A stretch of DNA of 17,007 bases from a bacterium (GTDB lineage: Bacteria; Verrucomicrobiota; Verrucomicrobiae; Opitutales; Opitutaceae), in the NCBI GenBank assembly GCA_021780625.1, contig JAJXYI010000185.1:1-17007 (forward strand), given 5' to 3'. A program made the position numbers and the translations under genes. The notes under the pieces are model-generated. The model ran no database searches. It was not told the DNA's origin and saw only the letters and a program-made list of their open reading frames with translations. Shown here in pieces: positions 8,660-14,906 of this stretch. Within the stretch, counting starts at the first letter, position 1, and every line of letters begins with the position of its first letter.

Positions 8660-9328
8660 TCAGTAGCGGCCAACGTCGATCGGCTGCTCCAGCTCGATTC
8701 CGCGGAGCCGGGCCTTCCAGGCGTCGAGGTGGGGCTGGCGTCTGGCGTAGTCGAGATGCGCGGGGCCATAGACGACGTTGGGTGCGAGCACGTCCCAGCC
8801 TGTGAAACGAAACACCCCGCGCTGGATCGGCCGGAGAATCGCGTGGATGTCGCCATTCCTTCCGTCCTTCAAGTAAGACTCCTCCGGTCCGCCGGTCGTC
8901 AGGGAGAGCAGCGCTCGCTTCCCGCGGAACACGCCCTGATCGTAGAACCGCCCGCCGCCGTAGGTGCGTCCCATGGCGAACACCCGGTCGACCCAGCCCT
9001 TGAGGATCGCGGGCAGGCCGAACCACCAGAGGGGAAACTGCCAGATCATGAGATCGCAGCCCTCGACTTTGCACAGCTCCGCCTCGAGGTCGGGTGCGAA
9101 ACCCCCGGTGTCGGTGGCGTGCATCTCCTCGAGCTGCTGTTTGAAGAAGCCCGGATCGCGGGCGCTCGTGAAGTTGTGGCGGCCCGAGACGGGATTAAAG
9201 CACATCGCGTAGAGGTCGGAGGTGACGACCGCGTGGCCCCTGTCGCGCAAGGTGTCGCAGGCCGCCTGATACAGCGCCCCGTTGAAGCTCATGGGCTCGG
9301 GATGGGCGTAGACGATGAGGATGTTCAT
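8660..9328 (-). CDS. NAD(P)H:quinone oxidoreductase, flavodoxin-2 fold
   Basis: A 222-residue cytoplasmic FAD- or FMN-dependent oxidoreductase of the NQO1/MdaB/KefF family (Flavodoxin_2), which makes two-electron reductions of quinones or related electrophiles. It shows the N-terminal strand plus phosphate loop MNILIVYAHPEPMSFNGAL (1-19), the family core FPLWWFGLPAILKGWVDRVF (98-117), the glycine-rich flavin loop YGGGRFYDQGVFRGKRAL, and LSLTTGGPEESY (141-152). Length is normal. It converges with the sensor kinase gene with 155 bp between them. Its start codon lies only 11 bp from an inverted-repeat element (9340-9519), which would occupy its promoter or 5' leader. It could act in oxidative or electrophile stress protection; the exact substrate is unknown. 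Confidence 0.92.
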   Translation of the reverse strand: MNILIVYAHPEPMSFNGALYQAACDTLRDRGHAVVTSDLYAMCFNPVSGRHNFTSARDPGFFKQQLEEMHATDTGGFAPDLEAELCKVEGCDLMIWQFPLWWFGLPAILKGWVDRVFAMGRTYGGGRFYDQGVFRGKRALLSLTTGGPEESYLKDGRNGDIHAILRPIQRGVFRFTGWDVLAPNVVYGPAHLDYARRQPHLDAWKARLRGIELEQPIDVGRY

Positions 9329-9339
9329 CTTGGAAGACG

Positions 9340-9519
9340 CAATTGAACCATGGAGACACGGAGAACACGGAGTCTGAAATCGAAGTGAACGGCGGAATTC
9401 GAGTTCATCCCGGAGGTGCGAGAGATTGGATGTACGAGGTTCCCTTCATTGCCTGCCTCCGTGTTCTCTGCATGGCCGCCGTGGCCACGCCGACCGCCGA
9501 TGTCTCTGTGGTTCAATTG
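9340..9519. repeat. Inverted-repeat (MITE-like) element with 9-nt periodic arms
   Basis: A non-coding palindromic unit of about 180 bp. The left arm (9340-9372) begins CAATTGAACCATGGAGACAC and continues with repeats of the type GACACGGAG/AACACGGAG. The right arm carries the complementary blocks CTCCGTGTTCTCTG (9457-9470) and TGTCTCTGTGGTTCAATTG (9501-9519). The right arm is split by 30 bp of unrelated GC-rich sequence (9471-9500). Arm units are 9 nt long. The interior (about 85 bp) contains no convincing gene. Short frames through the element on either strand encode the arm repeats as peptides (NHGDTENTE) and are not believed to be genes. I recall similar arms flanking GxxExxY-protein genes in environmental bacteria; that link is from memory and not shown by this sequence. 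Confidence 0.8.
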
Positions 9520-9533
9520 ACGATTTTAGGTGT

Positions 9534-9553
9534 GCACGAAAGCGTGCCTGACC
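9534..9553. repeat. Small hairpin, possible REP-like half-site
   Basis: GCACG (9534-9538) pairs with CGTGC (9543-9547) around the loop AAAG, followed by CTGACCC. The hairpin followed by CTGACCC resembles extragenic REP sequences associated with Y1-type (REP-associated) transposases. Only one copy is seen in the window and no transposase gene is present, so the call is tentative. It lies between the inverted-repeat element and the 3' end of the RNHCP gene and could also contribute to termination of that gene. Confidence 0.3.
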
Positions 9554-9597
9554 CTTGAGGATCTGCAACCCGGGGCGGAAAGTGTCCGCGTACGGGT

Positions 9598-9963
9598 TCA
9601 GATCGGAAACGGCGCGCGGGCCAGGGGGCGGACGGCGAGGGCGAGCAGTTCGCGTTCGCTGTCGTCGCCGGCGATGCGGTTGGCGTGGATCGCGTGGCAG
9701 GTGCAGCAGCGGTGGACGAGGAGCCATTCGCCGTCCGGTCGGGCGCTCACTGCGATCGGTTCCATCGAGCCTCCACAGTCGGAGGCGCGGTCGCCGGGTG
9801 TGTCGTCCAGATGGACGCTCCACAGGCACCAGGGGCAGTGGTTGCGATGCAGCGTGCCGGGCGCATCGAGCGAAAACTCGGTGCCGCAGTGTCGGCATTT
9901 CAAATACGAAGGCGATGTGGAGCGGTCGCGGTGACACGCGTAGCGGAAATCTGATTTGGACAT
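9598..9963 (-). CDS. RNHCP-domain zinc-ribbon protein
   Basis: A 121-residue small soluble protein carrying the RNHCP domain (named for its invariant motif), a family of unknown function. Residues 40-44 read RNHCP, followed by WCLWSVHLD, then PGDRASDCGGSMEPI (56-70), GEWLLVHRC (78-86) and HANRIAGDD (93-101), all family hallmarks. Paired cysteines at 23/26 (CRHC), 43/46 (CPWC), 63 and 86/87/89 suggest one or two zinc-binding knuckles. The ATG at 9963 was chosen because it directly precedes the conserved part; the frame extends upstream to 10173 but that stretch is low-complexity Arg/Pro sequence with no family features. The gene stands alone, with about 250 bp on its 5' side. The product could bind nucleic acid, but that is only inference from the Cys pairs. 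Confidence 0.88.
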   Translation of the reverse strand: MSKSDFRYACHRDRSTSPSYLKCRHCGTEFSLDAPGTLHRNHCPWCLWSVHLDDTPGDRASDCGGSMEPIAVSARPDGEWLLVHRCCTCHAIHANRIAGDDSERELLALAVRPLARAPFPI

Positions 9964-9996
9964 GGGATGCGGGATCCCGGCGCATGGGTCTATGGC

Positions 9997-10015
9997 GCCG
10001 CACCGTCGGTGCGGC
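9997..10015. other. Perfect 7-bp hairpin upstream of the RNHCP gene
   Basis: GCCGCAC (9997-10003) and GTGCGGC (10009-10015) form a perfect stem with the 5-nt loop CGTCG. It lies in the 247-bp interval between the 5'-nucleotidase gene and the RNHCP gene, both on the minus strand. There is no T-run, so it is not a standard intrinsic terminator. It may be a transcript-end structure for the upstream nucleotidase gene or a leader structure for the RNHCP gene. The rest of 9964-10210 shows nothing recognisable. Confidence 0.35.
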
Positions 10016-10210
10016 CTGCATCTCCGCCTGGGCACGCGTCCCTGTGCCTGCTCGCTGCCATGGTCGCCGGGCACCATGAACTTGGGATGCAGGGGAGGGC
10101 ACCGCGTCGGCGGTCCAATCAGACAAGGCTCAGCTTCGTCGTCACACCTCTTGAAACGGTACACGTGCCTCAAACGTCAAGGGGCCCGCGCTGCAGCTCT
10201 CGCAGGGGTC

Positions 10211-10894
10211 TCAGGCCCCGCCCATCGCCTGAACCACGAGGTCGTAAACCTCCGCCCAGTTGCGCGCGCGCAGCTTCGCGTCGAGGTGGCGGTTGGTCGA
10301 GTTTTCAAACACGATGCAGGGCCGGTTCGCCCGTTCGAAGGCCTTGATGTTCGAGGGGGAGTCGTCGATGTAGAGATCCGCGTTGATCGACGTCTTGTCC
10401 TTCACGAAGCACAGGTCGATGTAGGGAATGTCGTGCTTCTCGAGCCATTGGGCGGTCTGCATCACGGTCACCTCGTGCAGTCCGCCGACGTAAAGCCGGT
10501 GCGTGATAATGCGGATGTGCACGCCCAGCCGCGAAAGGCGCCTCAGCTGGAACGCGGCGCCGGAGATCGGTGCGCCGGACAGGAAGAGCTCATGTTGGTT
10601 GATCGCGTGGCGGTGCAGGGCCTCGTAACTCAGGTCGTAGCCCTCCGCGCGATCGAGCAGGCCCCATTCCTTGAGGCCGTAGGTGAATTCCTCCGACAAC
10701 GACTCGACCGGCCGGCCGAGCCAGGTCGCGGCGATCGGGCGCAGCCCGCCGTAGAAGTCCATCACCACCCCGTCGAGATCCACACCGAAGATGAACGACC
10801 GCTTGGGTCGGATCGTGGCGCGGAGTTCGTCGATCAGCTCCTGTTTTTCGTGCGAGGACAGCGTCTGCAGTTCGGGATAGTCGGCGAGAGGCAT
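10211..10894 (-). CDS. 5'(3')-deoxyribonucleotidase, HAD superfamily, with N-terminal helical extension
   Basis: A 227-residue cytoplasmic phosphatase of the HAD superfamily, like the NT5C 5'(3')-deoxyribonucleotidase family that removes phosphate from (deoxy)nucleoside monophosphates. Motif I is GVDLDGVVMDF, with nucleophile Asp39 and Asp41. Motif II is the Thr of IITHR (131), motif III lies near FVKDKTSI (163-170), and motif IV is DLYIDDSPSNI with Asp173, Asp177 and Asp178. The first 30 residues (YPELQTLSSHEKQELIDELR) are a charged helix outside the catalytic core and resemble the short helix of putative addiction-module-component proteins. Family members are usually somewhat shorter. It lies 226 bp downstream of ilvD on the same strand, with a 7-mer array between. 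Whether the true substrate is a nucleotide is inferred from family only. Confidence 0.82.
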   Translation of the reverse strand: MPLADYPELQTLSSHEKQELIDELRATIRPKRSFIFGVDLDGVVMDFYGGLRPIAATWLGRPVESLSEEFTYGLKEWGLLDRAEGYDLSYEALHRHAINQHELFLSGAPISGAAFQLRRLSRLGVHIRIITHRLYVGGLHEVTVMQTAQWLEKHDIPYIDLCFVKDKTSINADLYIDDSPSNIKAFERANRPCIVFENSTNRHLDAKLRARNWAEVYDLVVQAMGGA

Positions 10895-11031
10895 CGTAGG
10901 GATGGGTTCAGCGAATCAGCTGCCGCTCATTCGGTCCCAGCGCCGCACCGGTGCGCAAGCTCGGTTTTCGGAGGCGAGAAACACCAGAAGAGGGGTCCGG
11001 TGGCTGGGACACGCCTGCCTTTCCGGCTCAC

Positions 11032-11121
11032 CTCTGATTTCGACCTTCTGGCTCCTGACATAGCCCTCCGACCTCCGATCTCTGACTTCTGACCTCCGAT
11101 CTCTGACCTCCGACTTCCGAT
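11032..11121. repeat. Tandem 7-mer array (YTCYGAY) abutting the ilvD stop
   Basis: Eight uninterrupted 7-nt units (11066-11121) fit the pattern Y-T-C-Y-G-A-Y on the plus strand: CTCCGAC, CTCCGAT, CTCTGAC, TTCTGAC, CTCCGAT, CTCTGAC, CTCCGAC, TTCCGAT. Degenerate units extend left to about 11032 with one base out of phase. The last base of unit 8 (11121) is also the last base of the ilvD stop codon, which occupies 11121-11123 on the complement. On the minus strand the array reads as alternating TCGGAGG/TCAGAGA-like units, so the ilvD transcript carries a purine-rich tail. Similar arrays, giving peptides such as SEVRDRRSEVR, are known to me from many environmental bacterial genomes; their function is not established. 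Confidence 0.85.
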
Positions 11122-12806
11122 TAACCCAGGCCTTTGAGGATCGCGCCCTCATCGGCGCTGGTGACCATCGCGGCGTAGCGGGAGAGGTAGCCTCGCGGAG
11201 TGGTTTTCGGACGAAAGCTCCAGCGGGCGCGGCGCGAGGCGAGGGTGGGCTCGTCGACCAAAAGCGTGAGCCGGCGGCCGGGAAGGTCGATGTCGATGAG
11301 ATCGCCCGGCTTGACGAGCGCGATGGGTCCGCCGGCGGCTGCCTCCGGTGAGACGTGGCCGATGGCGCCGCCGCGGGTGGCACCCGAAAAACGCCCGTCG
11401 GTGAGGAGCGCAACCTTGTCGCCCAGTCCGCGTCCGGCGAGCGCGGAGGTGGGGCCGAGCATTTCCTGCATGCCCGGGCCGCCGCGTGGTCCCTCATAAC
11501 GAATGACGACGACGTCGCCCGCCTTGACCTGACCGGTGAGGATGCCGATGCGGGCGGCTTCCTCGGATTCGAAAATCACCGCGGGCCCGCGGAAGGTCAT
11601 CATCGACGGATCCACCGCGCCGATCTTCACGACTGCACCGCCGGGTGCGAGATTTCCAAACAGGACCGCCAGGCCGCCGCGTTCAGAGTGGGCGCGTTCG
11701 AGAGGGCGGATCACCTCGGAATCGTGGATCTCAGCGTTCGCGATGGTTTCGCCCAGCGTGCGGCCGCCCACTGTCTTGGCGTCGAGGTGCAGCAGGCCGG
11801 GGCGTCGGCTCAGTGTGCGCAGGATCGCTGAAATGCCTCCGGCGCGGTCGATGTCCTCCATGTGATGGGGCCCCGAGGGCGCGACCTTGCAGAGCAGGGG
11901 CACGCGGTCCGCGATGGAGTTCATGTCCGACAAGGCGAACGGCACCCCGGCCTCCCGGGCGACCGCGAGCGAGTGGAGGATTGTGTTCGAGGAACCCCCC
12001 ATCGCCATGTCGAGCGTGAGCGCATTCTCGAAGGCGGCCCGGGTGAGGATGTCCGAGGGGCGCGTGCCGGCGCGGATCAGAGCGACGATCGCACCTCCCG
12101 CCTCTTCGAACAGAGCGTCCCGCCGCGGATCGGTGGCGAGGATGGAGCCGTTGCCCGGAAGCGCGAGGCCCAGGGCCTCGCACAGGCAGTTCATCGAATT
12201 TGCGGTGAACATGCCCGAACACGAACCGCAGGTCGGACACGCATTGCGCTCGATGACGTCGAGTTCGCGCTCGGTGATCGTCTCCTTCGAAAGCTGGCCG
12301 ACCGCCTCGAAGACCGACGACAGATCGATCGACCTGCCCGTCGTTGGATCGCGCCCGGCGAGCATCGGTCCGCCGGAGACAAAGACCGCAGGAATGTTCA
12401 CGCGCGCCACGGCCATCATCATTCCCGGTACGATCTTGTCGCAGTTGGGAATGCACACCACGCCGTCAAAGCAGTGGGCGCGCAGCATCGTCTCGATGGA
12501 GTCGGCGATGAGTTCCCGGGAGGCGAGGGAGTACTTCATGCCCTCGTGGCCCATCGCGATGCCGTCGTCGACGCCGATGGTGTTGAATTCGAACGGCACC
12601 CCGCCGGCGGCCCGGATCGCGGCGCGGACCTTGCGGCCGACCACGTCGAGATGCGCATGGCCGGGGATGATCTGGACGAAGGAGTTGGCGACGGCGATGA
12701 ACGGTTTGTCCCAATCCGCGTCGGACTGGATGGCGCCGGTGGCGCGGAGGAGACTGCGATGGGGTGCGCGTAGACTGCCGCGCTTGATGGTGTCGCTGAG
12801 AGCCAT
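11121..12806 (-). CDS. ilvD: Dihydroxy-acid dehydratase
   Basis: A 561-residue cytoplasmic iron-sulfur enzyme of branched-chain amino acid biosynthesis. It dehydrates 2,3-dihydroxyisovalerate and 2,3-dihydroxy-3-methylvalerate to the corresponding 2-keto acids. Family landmarks are [13 protein letters not shown] (41-53), [20 protein letters not shown] (75-94), [15 protein letters not shown] with Cys122, [17 protein letters not shown] with Cys193/Cys196, [10 protein letters not shown], the [17 protein letters not shown] block and the [10 protein letters not shown] block. The first cluster-ligand region reads PGHAHL rather than PCN-x-HL, matching the E. coli/archaeal-type [4Fe-4S] enzymes rather than the [2Fe-2S] type. 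Length is near the short bacterial/archaeal forms. The ATG at 12806 fits the conserved N-terminus ([12 protein letters not shown]). It diverges from a LysR gene across 69 bp. Confidence 0.97.
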   Translation of the reverse strand: MALSDTIKRGSLRAPHRSLLRATGAIQSDADWDKPFIAVANSFVQIIPGHAHLDVVGRKVRAAIRAAGGVPFEFNTIGVDDGIAMGHEGMKYSLASRELIADSIETMLRAHCFDGVVCIPNCDKIVPGMMMAVARVNIPAVFVSGGPMLAGRDPTTGRSIDLSSVFEAVGQLSKETITERELDVIERNACPTCGSCSGMFTANSMNCLCEALGLALPGNGSILATDPRRDALFEEAGGAIVALIRAGTRPSDILTRAAFENALTLDMAMGGSSNTILHSLAVAREAGVPFALSDMNSIADRVPLLCKVAPSGPHHMEDIDRAGGISAILRTLSRRPGLLHLDAKTVGGRTLGETIANAEIHDSEVIRPLERAHSERGGLAVLFGNLAPGGAVVKIGAVDPSMMTFRGPAVIFESEEAARIGILTGQVKAGDVVVIRYEGPRGGPGMQEMLGPTSALAGRGLGDKVALLTDGRFSGATRGGAIGHVSPEAAAGGPIALVKPGDLIDIDLPGRRLTLLVDEPTLASRRARWSFRPKTTPRGYLSRYAAMVTSADEGAILKGLG

Positions 12807-12875
12807 GACTCATGGTAGCCAAGGCGGACGCATAACAATAGTACCGTTTTCGGCCGATTATGATACTGTATCGGT
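12807..12875. promoter_or_regulatory. Divergent ilvD / lysR promoter-operator
   Basis: This 69-bp spacer separates the start codons of ilvD (minus) and the LysR gene (plus), the usual place for a LysR-type operator. GATAC-N-GTATC (12862-12872) is a perfect 5-bp dyad. It is nested with CCGAT...ATCGG (12854-12874) and TACCG...CGGTA (12842-12876). TATGAT (12859-12864) is a possible -10 for the LysR gene, which would leave a leader of only a few nucleotides. For ilvD, TACTAT (complement of 12838-12843) is a possible -10 with a weak -35 over the dyad. The spacer is A+T-richer than the flanking genes. The assignment rests on position and dyads; the boxes are my visual picks. Confidence 0.55.
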
Positions 12876-13778
12876 ATGGAATTCTCGTTGCGCGAACTCG
12901 AATGTTTCACGGCGGTGGCGGAGGAATTGTCGTTCACGCGTGCGGCCGCGAAGCTGCATCTCGCCCAACCGCCCTTGTCCCGGCATGTGCTGGCGCTTGA
13001 GGAGAAGCTCGGCGCGCCGCTATTCGAGCGGGCGGCCCGAAGGGTGACGCTCACCGCAGCCGGGGCGCTCTTTTATGAGGAGACGCGCACGGTGCTTCCG
13101 CAGCTCAGGCGGGCGGGCGAAACGACGCGGCGGTTCGCGCTGGGCCAGACCCGCCGGCTCAGGCTCGGATTCGTGAGCGCAGTGCTGGGGGCGGAGCTGA
13201 CGGACCTGCTGAGGCGGTTCCGTCAGAAGCATCCGTCGGTTCAGCTCATCGTCCAGGACGGCTTGCCCGCCGAACTGCTCGCGGCGGTGGCGCACGGCAC
13301 CCTGGACGGTGCCTTTGTCGGGCTGCGTCCGCAGGAGCAGACGCCCGGCATCGTGTATCATCCCTGGTTGACGGAGCCGCTGGCGGCCTTTGTGCCGCGG
13401 GATCACCGCCTCGCGAAAAAACGTGAACTCGTGCTTGCCGAACTGGCGGGCGAACCGCTCGTGGCGGTGTCGACGGAGGCGGCCCCGGCGTTTGCGGCCT
13501 TCGTCCGGAAATTGTGCGGGGAGGCCGGGTTCCGTGCGCGCATTGCCGTCGAGTCGACCCGTGCGCAGGCCGTCGCGGTGATGGTCGCGGCGGGCAGCGG
13601 CATCGCACTGCTCCCGGCGTCGCTGGAGCGCGTGGTGGGTCATGCCGCCGTGGCCGTGTCCATCCGGAATGCGCCACAGCTGACCCACGTGTTTGCGCGA
13701 AAGACCGGAGGAGGGACTGAGGTGGTGAGGCTGTTTCTCGACGTCGTCGAGGAGAGCGCGCCTCGCAAACGCGGCTGA
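12876..13778 (+). CDS. LysR-family transcriptional regulator
   Basis: A 300-residue DNA-binding regulator with a canonical LTTR N-terminus: LRELECFTAVAEELSFTRAA, the turn helix AQPPLSRHVLALEEKLGAPLF and RVTLTAAGALFYEE (about residues 1-70). The effector domain follows from about residue 90 (RLRLGFVSAVLGAELTDLL; LDGAFVGL; AAFVPRDHRLA; VMVAAGSGIALLPASL), a type I/II periplasmic-binding fold. LTTRs commonly control a divergent neighbour in response to a pathway metabolite, so ilvD is the likely target and an intermediate of branched-chain amino acid synthesis a plausible ligand; this is inference. The subgroup resembles CatM/BenM/CbnR-like regulators in general form, which does not decide the ligand. 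The start codon sits at the edge of the nested dyads, consistent with autoregulation. Confidence 0.95.
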   Translation: MEFSLRELECFTAVAEELSFTRAAAKLHLAQPPLSRHVLALEEKLGAPLFERAARRVTLTAAGALFYEETRTVLPQLRRAGETTRRFALGQTRRLRLGFVSAVLGAELTDLLRRFRQKHPSVQLIVQDGLPAELLAAVAHGTLDGAFVGLRPQEQTPGIVYHPWLTEPLAAFVPRDHRLAKKRELVLAELAGEPLVAVSTEAAPAFAAFVRKLCGEAGFRARIAVESTRAQAVAVMVAAGSGIALLPASLERVVGHAAVAVSIRNAPQLTHVFARKTGGGTEVVRLFLDVVEESAPRKRG

Positions 13779-13872
13779 CGTTGGCGCGGGCCTTCGTTGC
13801 GACCGGTGAAAAGCGCTGTCAGCGGCCGGCGCGTCGGCTTGGTTCCCATTCGCAGATTGGCGCCTGACCACT

Positions 13873-14063
13873 GCGTTGAGGCCAAATTCGGCGATTGAAT
13901 GGATCAGAAGTCAACGAACGGAACGAAGAACAATCCGCGTACCGCAGAATGGGTATGATTCTTCACCGTTTGGGTGAGTCGATTTGGGCTCGGTGATTTC
14001 GAACAATCGCCTGGCTCGCCCCTCTTTGTGATCTTGGTTTCCTTCTGTTAATCGCGTCCTTCA
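13873..14063. repeat. Dispersed repeat, copy A (about 190 bp)
   Basis: First of two diverged direct copies in the window (see 15921-16103). Shared blocks are CCAAATTCGGCGATTGAATG (13882-13901), GGAACGAAGAACAA, GAGTCGATTT, CAATCGCCTGGCT and TTTCCTTCTGTTAA (to about 14051). The left purine-rich arm and the right pyrimidine-rich arm are roughly complementary, in units of 9 nt. Relative to copy B this copy has an extra block of about 9 nt near 13911-13919. It ends about 30 bp before the TauE/SafE start codon and may supply its promoter or leader. No gene is seen in it. The flanking segments 13779-13872 and 14064-14092 hold nothing recognisable. Confidence 0.85.
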
Positions 14064-14092
14064 AATTGAGTTGGGCCAATTCCGTTTTCCCC

Positions 14093-14830
14093 ATGCCACA
14101 TCTCGGTCTCGACCTGGTTTTGCTCGTGAGCGCGGCTGCGCTCTTCGCCTCGACGCTCGCGGCGGTGACGGGCTTTGGCGGGGCAGCCGTCCTGCTCCCC
14201 GTCCTGGTGGTCGCATTCGGGACGCGCAATGCGGTGCCTATCCTAACCGTGGCGCAGCTGGTGGGAAATCTCAGTCGCGTGGGATTCAACCGCCGGGAGC
14301 TCGACTATCGGGTGGTCGGCTGGTTTTCGCTCGGGGCCGTGCCCTTTGGCGTGCTCGGCGGGCTGTTGTTTGCCACCGCGCCGCTCGGGCCGCTGACGCG
14401 CCTGCTTGGCGCCTTCCTGCTGCTCACCGTTGTGTGGCGCAGGCTGCACTCGCATTCGGGCGTCCGTCCGCCGCTCCGAAGCTTCGCGCTGATTGGGGTG
14501 GGCGCGAGCTTCCTCTCGGCGTTGCTGGGTTCGGTGGGCCCGCTCATGGCGCCGTTCTTCCTCGCCTACGGTCTGGTGAAGGGCGCCTACATCGGCACCG
14601 AGGCCCTGTCCACGGTGGTCATGCACGTCACCAAGCTCGTCGTCTATCGCGGTGCCGCGGTGCTGCCGGGATCGAGCATTGCGGTCGGCCTCGCGCTGGG
14701 GCCACTCATGGTGGCGGGTTCCTGGCTCGGCAAGCGGCTGGTGGACCGCCTTCCGGAACGCGTCTTTGTGACGCTGATCGAGCTCACGCTGGTGGCCGCC
14801 GGAGTGCTGTTCCTGGTGCGCGGATATTGA
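14093..14830 (+). CDS. TauE/SafE-family membrane exporter
   Basis: A 245-residue inner-membrane protein of the TauE/SafE (DUF81) family, whose characterised members export sulfite, sulfoacetate or related organic anions. Around seven to eight TM segments are visible: the first runs LDLVLLVSAAALFASTLAA and continues with the family-typical glycine-rich TGFGGAAVLLPVLV. Later segments include WFSLGAVPFGVLGGLLFAT, LLGAFLLLTVVW, FALIGVGASFLSALLGSVGP, IAVGLALGPLMVAGSWLG and the C-terminal VFVTLIELTLVAAGVLFLV. The ATG at 14093 was chosen; the frame is open to a TTG at 14066. It follows repeat copy A and converges with a tandem UspA gene. Substrate is not predictable from sequence. Confidence 0.9.
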   Translation: MPHLGLDLVLLVSAAALFASTLAAVTGFGGAAVLLPVLVVAFGTRNAVPILTVAQLVGNLSRVGFNRRELDYRVVGWFSLGAVPFGVLGGLLFATAPLGPLTRLLGAFLLLTVVWRRLHSHSGVRPPLRSFALIGVGASFLSALLGSVGPLMAPFFLAYGLVKGAYIGTEALSTVVMHVTKLVVYRGAAVLPGSSIAVGLALGPLMVAGSWLGKRLVDRLPERVFVTLIELTLVAAGVLFLVRGY

Positions 14831-14865
14831 TCGGCAGCCGCACTGCGGAGTGGTGGCGGCCGATC
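14829..14865. terminator. Candidate bidirectional hairpin between convergent genes
   Basis: GATCGG (14829-14834) pairs with CCGATC (14860-14865), with additional imperfect CCGC/GCGG pairing inside. The left half overlaps the TauE/SafE stop codon. It sits in the 76-bp gap between the convergent TauE/SafE and UspA genes, where a shared terminator is expected. There is only a short CTTGT after it and no clear T-run, so termination strength is doubtful. Confidence 0.4.
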
Positions 14866-14906
14866 CTTGTCGCCGAGCAGCGGATACGTTGTCGCCGGCG
14901 CCCGGT

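Noticed and set aside
9343..9558. Short frames through the inverted-repeat element (71 codons plus strand, 63 codons minus strand).
   Set aside because: Their sequences merely translate the arm repeats (NHGDTENTE, LRVLRVSMVQL) and the interior lacks GxxExxY or other conserved features.
9956..11092. A plus-strand open frame of 378 codons.
   Set aside because: It overlaps the nucleotidase gene antisense and the 7-mer array; the product has no recognisable domain.
11032..11121. Possible CRISPR array.
   Set aside because: Units are 7 nt and contiguous, with no spacers or cas genes.
11862..13047. Plus-strand frames of about 300-386 codons opposite ilvD.
   Set aside because: ilvD on the other strand is unambiguous; the antisense products have no family features.
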